Shown here in pieces: positions 41,706 to 49,444 of a stretch of DNA of 64,000 nucleotides. The stretch comes from Elusimicrobiota bacterium (lineage in GTDB: Bacteria > Elusimicrobiota > Elusimicrobia > Elusimicrobiales > UBA9959): positions 372,001 through 436,000 of the forward strand of contig JAPLKI010000022.1 of the NCBI GenBank assembly GCA_026388155.1, read 5' to 3'. The notes beneath the pieces were generated by a model, which saw nothing but the letters and a program-made list of their open reading frames with translations, was not told the DNA's origin and did no database searches. The position numbers were made by a program, and so were the translations under genes. The stretch's first letter is position 1. Every line of letters starts with the position of its first letter.

Positions 41706-42674
41706 CTGGTCCACAGTTCTTTTTACCAGTTTGGCGGTTACGGAACCTATAAAGATTTCGGCTTTAAGTATTAGCGGAAGGCGCAGGTTATCGTCAGTGA
41801 GCCACACGAACATGCGCTTGCCCTTTTTGGGAACAAATATCCCCTCGTCTCCCACCCTGGGTTCCACCACATAACACTTGAATTTGCCGTAATCCGTTTT
41901 GGCTTTTTCAGCGCGCAGGACTTTAACTGTCATGGCCCAGTTCCGCCTGGTGTTTACTTTTATTTCCAGGGCTGAGCCGGTTTTGAGCTCCATGACGCGC
42001 ACCGCGTACATGGCGGAAAGCACGTCATTTACCGGTCCCTCAAGGGGGCCGTCAAACTTGGTAATTTCCCTTTTTCTATTCATCCTCTCACCCCTGAAAA
42101 TTTTTGACGGCGTGTCAAAAAGCACCCATTCGTTGTAAAAGTAGCCGCCCTCCTGGATTTTTTTATAATAGCCGAAAGATTTAAGTGTTTCCGGGTCAAG
42201 CCAGGCCTCATTTATATCGTCCACACGGAAGAAGTTATTAATAAAGGCGGCGGACTTCGACCTGGAAGTGATGTGATAGACCGGCTTTCCGTCTATCATT
42301 ACAAGTTTATCTACCTTAAGCCAGGCGTGTCCAACCGTCATAAGGCCCCAGGAAATATCGTATTCAAGCGTTTCCCCGAGCAAGGGGAACCCCGCCCAAG
42401 TCTGGGTGGATTTACCCTCAACCGTTGGGAAGATGCGGGAAGCCGATGGTGTAAAAATCTGCACGGCTTCCAAATCCTGGTAGGGATGCCGCAAAAGTTT
42501 GCCACCCGGCAACGCCACAGGGCCGGCGGAGACCGGCGGCACAGGACTGGTGGAGACCAGCGGCACAGGTCCGGTGGAAATCAGCGGCACAGTTTCTCCA
42601 TCCGCGCTCAAAGCCGCCAATAACAGGCAGATGAGAGAAAGCGCTGAAGGATAAGAGATTTTTTTAAAAGCCAT
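41688..42674 (-). CDS. DUF3108-like exported protein
   Basis: A signal peptide (ALSLICLLLAALSADGE) is followed by a repetitive linker and a 220-residue beta-rich domain. GETLEYDISWGLMTVGHAWLKV and RRNWAMTVKVLRAEKAKTDYGKFKCYVVEP match the DUF3108 family, whose members are associated with lipid or cell-envelope functions but have no known reaction. The linker has three and a half copies of an 8-residue unit (VPLISTGP-like). Overlaps the ICMT-like gene by 11 nt; probably envelope-related by context. Confidence 0.75.
   Translation of the reverse strand: MAFKKISYPSALSLICLLLAALSADGETVPLISTGPVPLVSTSPVPPVSAGPVALPGGKLLRHPYQDLEAVQIFTPSASRIFPTVEGKSTQTWAGFPLLGETLEYDISWGLMTVGHAWLKVDKLVMIDGKPVYHITSRSKSAAFINNFFRVDDINEAWLDPETLKSFGYYKKIQEGGYFYNEWVLFDTPSKIFRGERMNRKREITKFDGPLEGPVNDVLSAMYAVRVMELKTGSALEIKVNTRRNWAMTVKVLRAEKAKTDYGKFKCYVVEPRVGDEGIFVPKKGKRMFVWLTDDNLRLPLILKAEIFIGSVTAKLVKRTVDQPELKR
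42516..42598 (-). repeat. 24-nt coding minisatellite in the DUF3108-like gene
   Basis: Three and a half copies of a unit encoding VP-L/P-I/V-S-T/A-G/S-P (VPLISTGP, VPLVSTSP, VPPVSAGP, VALPGG). Copies differ at third positions and a few others. Confidence 0.8.
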
Positions 42675-43215
42675 ATTTTATTCTGCAGAAAATAAAGGCG
42701 GCCAGGGCAAATCCGGCGGAAAGGCCCCGCCATTCCTTGTTTTTTCTGAAAACATCGAGTGAGTAGGCGGAAAGATCAAAGAAGGATTTCATATCCGCCG
42801 GGCGCGGCACGAGCGAGGGTACATTTTTTTTATATTCGTCAAACTGCGGACCATAAGTGGAGGATAAAAATTCTTCTTCATGCTTTATCTGCTTTGAATA
42901 TATCCAGGAATATGACGCAAGTGTGACGCACCAGATGGCGGCTGTGCGGAATGTGTGCCTTGGGCTTGAAAGCATTAACAGCATCCCAAGTGTCATCAGC
43001 GCGGTGCCGAGGTAGAGGGGGTTCCTGACCGCAGCGTAGGGCCCTGAGACGGTAAGGGTGCTGGATTTTACTATGGCCGCGCTTGAGAGTACGCGTACTA
43101 TTTGGCCTAAAAGCATTAATATAAAGCCAGCGGCAAACAGTTTCGGACTGTCGGGTTTGGCCAATGCGATAACCGCCAGGGTTATGATTTGTGAAATAAG
43201 GATGCGTTTTTTCAT
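42664..43215 (-). CDS. ICMT/PEMT-like membrane methyltransferase
   Basis: This 183-aa protein has about four membrane helices and the family signature GPYAAVRNPLYLGTALMTLG, then EEEFLSSTYGPQFDEYKKNV, as in isoprenylcysteine carboxyl methyltransferase and phosphatidylethanolamine methyltransferase relatives. It probably methylates a lipid or prenyl compound with SAM, but the substrate is unknown. It sits between gmhB (13-nt gap) and the DUF3108-like gene. Confidence 0.8.
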   Translation of the reverse strand: MKKRILISQIITLAVIALAKPDSPKLFAAGFILMLLGQIVRVLSSAAIVKSSTLTVSGPYAAVRNPLYLGTALMTLGMLLMLSSPRHTFRTAAIWCVTLASYSWIYSKQIKHEEEFLSSTYGPQFDEYKKNVPSLVPRPADMKSFFDLSAYSLDVFRKNKEWRGLSAGFALAAFIFCRIKYGF

Positions 43216-43228
43216 GTTTTTCTCGTTT

Positions 43229-43849
43229 TTATATTATGTTTTGTCTTTTACACCTTGCATTTTTTGGCTCTATCCGGTCCGGGGCGCTGCGCGCCGCCGA
43301 CAATATATCCCGGAAAACGGAAACGCCCTTTAACGCCGCCGGGTGTTTTTTTAGCTGGCCGCGGCCCTGCCCGGTGGTGACAAATAAAGGCGTGATACCG
43401 GATTTTTTTGCCATCTGCATGTCGCTTGCTTTGTCGCCTATTACTATGGAAGCTTTCAGGTCGGTCCTGAAATCCTTCAGCGCCTCTCTTACGAGGCCCG
43501 TGCGCGGCTTGCGGCAGGAACATCCGGCATCCGGTCCGTGCGGACAGAAATATACTGCGTCAAGGCGCGCGCCTTTCTCCTTAAGCAGTTTTTTCAGCCT
43601 AAGGTTTATCGCCTTGGCGCATTCAAGGCTCATGTATCCTCTGGCCACGCCGGACTGGTTTGTAAGCACGATCAGGCGGTACCCTTTGTCCGCCAAAAGC
43701 CGCAAAGCGCGCGCGGCACGGACGTAAAGTTTAAGACCGGCGGTTTCCGTGACATATATGCCGGCCCGATCGCGTGTGAGCGTTCCGTCGCGGTCAATAA
43801 AAGCCGCGGGTTTTGGAGTGGTTTTATTTAAAATCGGCCAGGTTTTCAC
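43229..43849 (-). CDS. gmhB: D-glycero-D-manno-heptose 1,7-bisphosphate phosphatase
   Basis: This HAD-family phosphatase has motif I AAFIDRDGTLTRD, motif II VLTNQSGVARG, the zinc-binding cluster CPHGPDAGCSCRKP and motif III-IV VIGDKASDMQMAKKSG, all diagnostic of GmhB. A GTG start at 43849 is chosen because it overlaps the lpxK stop by 4 nt (GTGA) and has AAGGA upstream; the longer frame would run back through lpxK. Length 206 aa. It acts after RfaE1 in ADP-heptose synthesis. Confidence 0.92.
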   Translation of the reverse strand: MKTWPILNKTTPKPAAFIDRDGTLTRDRAGIYVTETAGLKLYVRAARALRLLADKGYRLIVLTNQSGVARGYMSLECAKAINLRLKKLLKEKGARLDAVYFCPHGPDAGCSCRKPRTGLVREALKDFRTDLKASIVIGDKASDMQMAKKSGITPLFVTTGQGRGQLKKHPAALKGVSVFRDILSAARSAPDRIEPKNARCKRQNII

Positions 43850-44943
43850 CGGTCTTTTTCCTTGAAAACAGAATTGACGGCGTTCATAAGCGAACGGTAG
43901 CCGTCGCGCATAAAAATTATTTTTACCGAGAGCAGATACACCCCGCCGGTAAGCAGTTCCCTCCAATCGGGGGGGAAACGGGAAAAATCTTTGTAGGTCG
44001 TGATAATGCTCTCGCCGCCGCGGGTGTTTTCAAGCGACATCAGCTCTTCACGCGTAAAATGGTGGTGGTCGGGATAGCGCCAGGTCTGACTGACGGTGAT
44101 TTTTAAATTTTTAAGCGTGCTCTCGAAAGATTCGGGGTCTCCTATGCCGGAAAGCGCCACGGCTTTTTTGCCCGCGAACGCCTTTGGCGCCAGGGTTTCG
44201 TTAGTGAAAGCGTTTATGAATAAAGCCGGCTGATGGGCGCTCTCTATAAGAGCGGCGCCGGGATTGATCTTTTTAATTTCCGCTGAAAGCTCTTCCAGAG
44301 CGCCGCGCGTGGCGTGTTCACAGTGGGATATTATAACCGCTCCGGCTCTTTTAAGCGCCATGGCATTTTCGCGCAGATCCCCGAAAGGCAGCAGGAAATC
44401 TTTATGGAAAGGAGCGGTGGCGTTTATCAATACTATGTCCAGGTCCCGGCGCATGGCCAAATGCTGCAGGCCGTCGTCCATAAGTAAAATGTCGCAGCCG
44501 TAGTTGTTTATGGCGGCAGTTCCCGCTTTAAAGCGGTCGGCGCAAACCATTACCGGAATATCGGCGGATGAAACCAGATTGTACAGCATAAAGGCCTCAT
44601 CGCCGGCCTCGGCGGGATTAAACGGGCCGGGGCCCGCCAGCTCCGTCAGCTTTTTGGAGGGCGCCTGACGTTTATAGCCGCGCAGCAGGATGGCCGGTTT
44701 TTTACCGGATCTTTTAAGTTCAAGAGCGGCCGCGGATACTGTCGAGGTCTTACCGGTGCCTCCGGTGGAGATATTACCGAAACAAACAACCGGCGCGGCA
44801 AGGGAATGGGTTTTAAAAAATCCGCAGGCGTAAAGCGCTTTCCTGGCGTTAATAATGCCGCCGTAAACGCGGGAGAGGATTTTTAACAGGAGGGGGCCGC
44901 CCCGGCGGCTTTTAAGATCGGCGCGTATTTTTTTAAAGTTCAT
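43846..44943 (-). CDS. lpxK: Tetraacyldisaccharide 4'-kinase
   Basis: It phosphorylates the lipid A precursor at the inner membrane. STGGTGKTSTVSAAALEL is the atypical P-loop of LpxK, followed by KPAILLRGYKRQ, DEAFMLYNLV, CDILLMDDGLQHLAM and the C-terminal YPDHHHFTREEL. The 365-aa length is slightly above the usual 330. Both ends overlap neighbours by 4 nt. It shows that this organism makes lipid A. Confidence 0.95.
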   Translation of the reverse strand: MNFKKIRADLKSRRGGPLLLKILSRVYGGIINARKALYACGFFKTHSLAAPVVCFGNISTGGTGKTSTVSAAALELKRSGKKPAILLRGYKRQAPSKKLTELAGPGPFNPAEAGDEAFMLYNLVSSADIPVMVCADRFKAGTAAINNYGCDILLMDDGLQHLAMRRDLDIVLINATAPFHKDFLLPFGDLRENAMALKRAGAVIISHCEHATRGALEELSAEIKKINPGAALIESAHQPALFINAFTNETLAPKAFAGKKAVALSGIGDPESFESTLKNLKITVSQTWRYPDHHHFTREELMSLENTRGGESIITTYKDFSRFPPDWRELLTGGVYLLSVKIIFMRDGYRSLMNAVNSVFKEKDR

Positions 44944-45971
44944 TGTATTTTTGCCAGTCCCGGCATAGACATTAATTCTTCAAATACCATCTCCGGTTTC
45001 AGACCGCTGAGACATTTTATTGTTTCCTGTTGACATTCGTTGCTGCCGCAGGGCGCGCAGGGAAGGGAGTGATCGCGCGCTACGCGGTGAATCGGATCGT
45101 TCGGCGGCGTCCAGCTTTCCGGCCGGCTTGACCCGTATATGCCAAGCGTCGGCACGCCCGCTGCCTGCGCGATATGCTTGACGCCGTTGCAGTTGGAAAC
45201 CAGGACAGCGGTCTTTGAAAGCATGGCAGCGAGGCTCATCAGCGTGGGAGTGCGCGGCGCAGGCTTTACCAGGGGACTTCCGGCAGCGGCGGCTATACGG
45301 TGTGCCAACTCCTCTTCTCCGGGGCCCCAGAATATTACGACTTCCGCTTTTAACCGCGCTGCCGCCAGCGCGGCCAGCGCGGCATAATGTTCTCGCGGCC
45401 ATTGCCTGGTTATCCTGCGCGAAGCCGGGGCCATGCCGATAAGCGTCCCGGCGCCGCCGAAACCGGCTTTCTTAAGGCTGACTTCTGCCGCTTCTTTTTC
45501 TGTTTCTGGAATGTAAATTTTGGGATAGGGGTAAAAAATATTTTTAAGCCCCAAATGTCTGAGACTGTCTATTTTGAAGAACGGGTTATACGGATGGTCA
45601 AGGGGACTTTTTGTGAGCTTTAAACTGTATGCCCAGGCGGATGACGTGTATGCCGGCCCCGCCCTGAGCGGCGCGCCGCTGGTAAAACATATAAGAGCCG
45701 AGCGCGGATTTGACATGAAATCTATGACCAGATCGTATTTCCTTTTCCGCACTTCCAGCATCCATTTTACGGGGCTTTCCTTACGGTAGACCAGCACTTC
45801 GTCTATGAAAGGATTGCCGGATAATGCCTCGTGGCAGGGGGCTTGGGTGAGAAAATCAAGCTTTGCCTCCGGAAAATTATCCTTTAAAACCTGCGCCGCC
45901 GGCGTGGTCAGAAGCACGTCTCCTATCTGGCGGAGCTGTATCAGAAGGATTTTTTTAGGAATAAAGTCCAT
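44940..45971 (-). CDS. Glycosyltransferase family 9 (heptosyltransferase)
   Basis: This GT9 enzyme transfers heptose to the LPS core. The N-terminal domain starts KKILLIQLRQIGDVLLTTP. The C-terminal domain shows GMAPASRRITRQWPREHYA and SNCNGVKHIAQAAGVPTLGIYG (the nucleotide-sugar site) and a late CAPCGSNECQQETIKCL cysteine group. ATG 45971 is taken, since the longer frame up to 46031 is translated from a junction repeat. The stop overlaps lpxK by 4 nt. WaaC, WaaF and WaaQ cannot be separated by eye. 343 aa. Confidence 0.88.
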   Translation of the reverse strand: MDFIPKKILLIQLRQIGDVLLTTPAAQVLKDNFPEAKLDFLTQAPCHEALSGNPFIDEVLVYRKESPVKWMLEVRKRKYDLVIDFMSNPRSALICFTSGAPLRAGPAYTSSAWAYSLKLTKSPLDHPYNPFFKIDSLRHLGLKNIFYPYPKIYIPETEKEAAEVSLKKAGFGGAGTLIGMAPASRRITRQWPREHYAALAALAAARLKAEVVIFWGPGEEELAHRIAAAAGSPLVKPAPRTPTLMSLAAMLSKTAVLVSNCNGVKHIAQAAGVPTLGIYGSSRPESWTPPNDPIHRVARDHSLPCAPCGSNECQQETIKCLSGLKPEMVFEELMSMPGLAKIQ

Positions 45972-45991
45972 AACGTTATCTAAACTGTTTG

Positions 45992-46106
45992 TTTGCCATA
46001 AGCCGTAAACCATATGCTGAAAGGCTGCCATACGCTTTAAGCCGTATGCCGTATGCTTTTTAAGGAGTTCCCTTATAGCTTATGGCCTAAAACATACGGC
46101 TTATGG
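45992..46106. repeat. Junction inverted repeat, word TAAGCCGTATGCC
   Basis: Left words CCATAAGCCGTAAACCATATGC, CATACGC and TAAGCCGTATGCCGTATGC; core TTTAAGGAGTTCCCTTATAG; right words CTTATGGCC and CATACGGCTTATGGC. Same word as 4590-4678. Confidence 0.83.
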
Positions 46107-46138
46107 CACTTTTTTAATCATCGCGTAAAACGCGACGA

Positions 46139-46954
46139 TTAAAAAAGTCTTGACGCTCCGCGGGAAAGATGCAGCGCCAGGTCGACGTTGTTTTCATCGC
46201 CCTGTATAAAGAGCCTGTCCAGCGGACCTTTTTGTCTGTCCCATGGCCAGAAGGTTTTGCCCTGCGTAAAGCTGAAATCGAGGCTGTAACCGGCAGACAG
46301 CGCCTGTGCGCGCACGGCAGGAGAATAGGCGCCGTCTCCGTATGGGTAGGCGAAAGCACATATTTCCCCGCCGAGCAAAACTTCCAGCTGTTTTTTTGAT
46401 TCCCTCATTTCCCAGGCGGCGTCTTCCGGCTCAAGCGCTCCAAGATGCGGGTGGTTCATGGTGTGGGAGCCCAATTCCATCACTCCGCTTTTTTTCATTT
46501 CAAGCAGCATTTCGGCTGTGGCCATGTTTATCCATGGTTCCGAGGCCGGATCATGCCAGGTATTGGCCTTGCCGATGGTATTGAAAACCACGAAGATATT
46601 CCCTTTCGCTCCCAGTTCACGAAGTATGGGCCAGGCCTGGGTATAGTTGTTCTCGTAGCCGTCGTCAAAAGTAATGACCACGGCTTTTTTAGGAAGGGGG
46701 GCCGTGCCTTTACAAGCCGCAAGAAGCTCTGAGAAGAGCAGGGTTTTGTAGTCGTTATCAAGCAGGTGTTTCACCTGGCGCCGGAATTTAGCGGGCGTTA
46801 CCCAAAGCTCTTTTAACTTTGATCCGGGCGGAGGCGTACCGATTTTATGATAGCACAGCACGGGCAAGCCTGGTGTTTTTTTCCGCCACCAGGCCCAACG
46901 GCCGCTCAGATAGGCCGCAGTCAGGAATAAAACTGAAATTATCAGGATTTCCAT
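46139..46954 (-). CDS. Polysaccharide deacetylase (NodB domain) with N-terminal anchor
   Basis: An N-terminal hydrophobic anchor (ILIISVLFLTAAYLSG) precedes a carbohydrate esterase 4 domain: VLCYHKIG, VVITFDDGYENN (metal Asp-Asp), MELGSHTMNHPHLG (H-x3-H) and CAFAYPYGDGAYS. Such enzymes remove N-acetyl groups from surface or wall glycans. It lies between two GT9 genes in the LPS run, so an envelope glycan is the likely substrate (inference). 271 aa. Confidence 0.88.
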   Translation of the reverse strand: MEILIISVLFLTAAYLSGRWAWWRKKTPGLPVLCYHKIGTPPPGSKLKELWVTPAKFRRQVKHLLDNDYKTLLFSELLAACKGTAPLPKKAVVITFDDGYENNYTQAWPILRELGAKGNIFVVFNTIGKANTWHDPASEPWINMATAEMLLEMKKSGVMELGSHTMNHPHLGALEPEDAAWEMRESKKQLEVLLGGEICAFAYPYGDGAYSPAVRAQALSAGYSLDFSFTQGKTFWPWDRQKGPLDRLFIQGDENNVDLALHLSRGASRLF

Positions 46955-46984
46955 AGCTCACCGGTCCCTTGAATTAAAGTTTAA

Positions 46985-47095
46985 AATCTAGAGCTCTGAA
47001 GACCTGAAGCTCTGAAGTCTGCTAAACTTCAACTCTTCCAGCTATTCTGTAACTTCAGCGCTTCAGAACTTCTAGCGCTTCAGCACTGGCGTCAT
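46985..47095. repeat. Junction inverted repeat, word GCTGAAG, extended
   Basis: Left words GAGCTCTGAAGACCTGAAGC and TCTGAAG; right words ACTTCAACTCTTCCAGC, CTTCAGCGCTTCAGAAC and AGCGCTTCAGCACTGGC. The core is displaced and the right arm longer, as if duplicated. Confidence 0.8.
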
Positions 47096-48672
47096 GCTTC
47101 ATACAGCCTTTCGGCCGCCTCAAATACCTTGTCCGCCGTTATGAGCCGCATGCACAAAAAATGCCCGCGCGGGCATTTTTTTGAGCCGTGCAGGGCGCAG
47201 GGTCGGCATTTAAGCGGTGTTTCAATTACTTCCGTTTTTTCTCCGTGGGGAAAAAAGCCAAGTTCTCTGGTAGTGGGGCCGAAGACCGCGGCCACCGGCA
47301 CGCCAAGCGCCGCCGCTATATGCATTGGTCCGGAATCGTTGGTGATAAAAAGCTTAAGCCCGGCTATCAGGCCCATAAGTTCTCCGATGCCGGTTTTTCC
47401 GGTAAGGTTAAGACAGTTTTCGTCTCCGGCCATCCCGGCTATTTCACTGTTCCAGACGGCTTCACCCGGACCGCCCACCAGCAATATCCGCGAGCGGTGC
47501 GTAAAAGCCAGTTTTCTGATAAGCGCTGCCCAGCACTCTTTCGGCCAGCGCTTGGTAAACCAGGCCGAACCCGCGTTCAGGCCGATCAGAATTTTCTCGC
47601 CGGGGGCAAACTTCTCAATAGTTCCGGCCGCGGCGGCCACTCCGCCGCCTGGCCAGGCTGCGGGGCGGCCGGACTGCGGGGCCGGGGACACGGGGGAAGG
47701 CCCGCACGCGAGCGGCGCTAAAAGTGTAAGATTGCGTTCCGCGTCGTGCAGAAGCCAGGAAAAAGGCGCTTTATGCGTGAAGAGAAAGCTTCCCGCGCTT
47801 GTGGAAAAACCGGAGCGAAGCGGTATGCCGGCCGCGCGGGCGAGCAAAGCGGTTCTGAGAGAGCGGTGTGGAATGATGGCGGCTTCAAACTTTCTGCTTT
47901 TCAGCTCACTCACCAGGCGAAGAAATTCACCGGCGGCGGAGGGGGCTGTTTTTTTGTTGTCCGTGATCACCTCCGCGCAAAGGCCGGAAGCCGAAAAAAG
48001 CCCGGCGGTTTCGGGCCTTGTCAGGACGGTAATGGATGCGTCCGGCCTTATTTCTTTGAGCTTTTTTAAAAGGGGCAGAGTCAGCACGCAGTCGCCCAAA
48101 AAAGCGCTTTGAAAAACGCAAAACTTTACTGGTGAGACACTCACACCTGCCAAAGGCGGGTGGGGGACTATGGACCGGAAGCCGGCGGTTTGCGCGATAC
48201 TCCAGTCTCCAAGGAGCGGCCCGGTATATTTTACGGGCACGCCAAGGCGGCCAAGCGTTTCCAGGTAACGCTCAAGGGTGTGCTTTTCAAGCGCAGGGCT
48301 TGGCACTCTGAAATTTACGAACAGCCTGCGGGCCAATGAATCTTTGCGGTAGCGGATTTTTAACGGCGCCCTTATCAGGGTGGAAAGCAGGCGGCTGCGA
48401 AGGGTGGCGTGGAGGTCAATTATAAGATCGTAACCGGCTGAGTTGAGCGTCCGGGCTGTTTTAAAGAGCCCCCGGAATTCCACCGCCCCCGAAAGAAAAA
48501 CGCTGTTGGAGGCCGCGGCGGCGAACTGGTGTTTTACCAGCAGATCTATGCGGGCCTCCGGCCATCTGTCTTTAAGATTGCGCAGCACAGGCGCCGTCAG
48601 TATGATGTCGCCCAAAGACGACATCCTGATAACCAGGATTTTCGGGGTCTCCGTAAGTATTTCCATTATCAA
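47092..48672 (-). CDS. Fused GT9 glycosyltransferase with two N-terminal domains
   Basis: This 526-aa chain is larger than a single heptosyltransferase (about 340). Residues 10-165 are a GT9 acceptor domain (ILVIRMSSLGDIILTAPVLRN, YDLIIDLHATLRSRLL). At residue about 182 a second GT9 protein begins (FCVFQSAFLGDCVLTLPLLKK), complete with its C-terminal donor domain (GLNAGSAWFTKRWPKECW, FITNDSGPMHIAAALGVPVAAVFG). So there are two acceptor domains but one donor domain. A short palindrome lies at the joint, and a Pro/Gly-rich insert (SPAPQSGRPAAWPGGG) in the second half. The catalytic Asp of the first half cannot be assigned. It is the first gene of the minus-strand LPS run. Confidence 0.82.
   Translation of the reverse strand: MIMEILTETPKILVIRMSSLGDIILTAPVLRNLKDRWPEARIDLLVKHQFAAAASNSVFLSGAVEFRGLFKTARTLNSAGYDLIIDLHATLRSRLLSTLIRAPLKIRYRKDSLARRLFVNFRVPSPALEKHTLERYLETLGRLGVPVKYTGPLLGDWSIAQTAGFRSIVPHPPLAGVSVSPVKFCVFQSAFLGDCVLTLPLLKKLKEIRPDASITVLTRPETAGLFSASGLCAEVITDNKKTAPSAAGEFLRLVSELKSRKFEAAIIPHRSLRTALLARAAGIPLRSGFSTSAGSFLFTHKAPFSWLLHDAERNLTLLAPLACGPSPVSPAPQSGRPAAWPGGGVAAAAGTIEKFAPGEKILIGLNAGSAWFTKRWPKECWAALIRKLAFTHRSRILLVGGPGEAVWNSEIAGMAGDENCLNLTGKTGIGELMGLIAGLKLFITNDSGPMHIAAALGVPVAAVFGPTTRELGFFPHGEKTEVIETPLKCRPCALHGSKKCPRGHFLCMRLITADKVFEAAERLYEA
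48144..48162. repeat. Palindrome CACCTGCC/GGCGGGTG at the GT9 fusion joint
   Basis: A stem of 8 bp with one mismatch, loop AAA, read by the gene as HPPLAG. It lies between the first and second GT9 parts. Confidence 0.6.
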
Positions 48673-48846
48673 TTAAAAATTATATCATTTAGCGACTGTT
48701 CAGGTGGATAGGTGCAGCAAGAAAGGCTGTTGGACTGGCCGCCGGGCTGTGTATCGGGCAGCCAAAACAGCCTAAGGAATCACAAAAAATGGCTGACAAG
48801 CCCTGCTAAAAAACCGGGGGGGAACAAACCTGTAACGTAATAAACA
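48673..48846. other. Intergenic region between divergent genes, no gene seen
   Basis: About 170 nt between the minus-strand LPS run and the plus-strand secreted-protein cluster. I see no reading frame and no junction repeat here, consistent with the repeats being a feature of junctions within runs or at convergent ends. Confidence 0.5.
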
Positions 48847-48875
48847 TTGATATGTAACATGATTTCAGCTATCAA
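48847..48875 (+). promoter_or_regulatory. Promoter giving a probable leaderless mRNA
   Basis: TTGATA (48847-48852), 17-nt spacer, TATCAA (48870-48875), then six bases (TATAAT) and ATG 48882. The TATAAT itself touches the ATG and has no proper -35 at the right distance if used as the -10. Confidence 0.4.
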
Positions 48876-48881
48876 TATAAT

Positions 48882-49424
48882 ATGCATAAATACGCGGGGC
48901 CATTTTACCGGGTCATTCTTTTCGCGGCCGTATTATTTTTCTACGGGTTGACAGGGGCTTTAATGAGGTCAAACTCTTTCCGCATCCTGATAAGCGAGCA
49001 GGCGACGGTGGGCAATAGCGTCGCTAAAACAGGGGGAGGCTATTCTCTTTTAGGGAGCACAGGCCAGATGGGCGCCGAAACCCCGCTTTCCGGCGGGCGC
49101 TATACCGTAAGCTGGGGGGCGGTAAACTCCTGGAGGCCTGCGCAGGCGGATGTGTCTGCCGCGCATGTTTATCCCAACCCCTGCAACATCAGGAATAACT
49201 GCACTTCAGTCACTTTCACACGTCTCACGCTCAGGGCCGAAGTTGATATTTATACCCTCTCTGGCGAGTTAGTGAAACGCCTGAAAAAGAGTGATAATAC
49301 AGACAGCGTTGTCTGGCGGGAACTTAAAAACGATAACGGTTCCACCGTGGCAAGCGGGCTTTATCTTTACCTTGTAAAAGGGGAAGGTTCGTCAAAGAGC
49401 GGAAAACTGGTTCTGATAAGGTAG
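48882..49424 (+). CDS. Exported protein with FlgD/T9SS-like C-terminal sorting domain
   Basis: An N-terminal membrane/signal segment (FYRVILFAAVLFFYGLTGALM) is followed by a short stretch (QATVGNSVAKTGGGYSLLGSTGQ) and an 80-residue beta domain VYPNPCNIRN...VDIYTLSGELVKRL...GLYLYLVKGEGSSKSGKLVLIR. YPNP...IY...GxxV...SGxYxY...KxxxxR is the pattern of type IX secretion sorting domains and FlgD Ig-like tails. 180 aa. It is followed 20 nt later by the large adhesin gene. Whether a T9SS exists in this organism cannot be told from the window. Confidence 0.75.
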   Translation: MHKYAGPFYRVILFAAVLFFYGLTGALMRSNSFRILISEQATVGNSVAKTGGGYSLLGSTGQMGAETPLSGGRYTVSWGAVNSWRPAQADVSAAHVYPNPCNIRNNCTSVTFTRLTLRAEVDIYTLSGELVKRLKKSDNTDSVVWRELKNDNGSTVASGLYLYLVKGEGSSKSGKLVLIR

Positions 49425-49444
49425 CGGTGTTCGGGAGATTTTAT

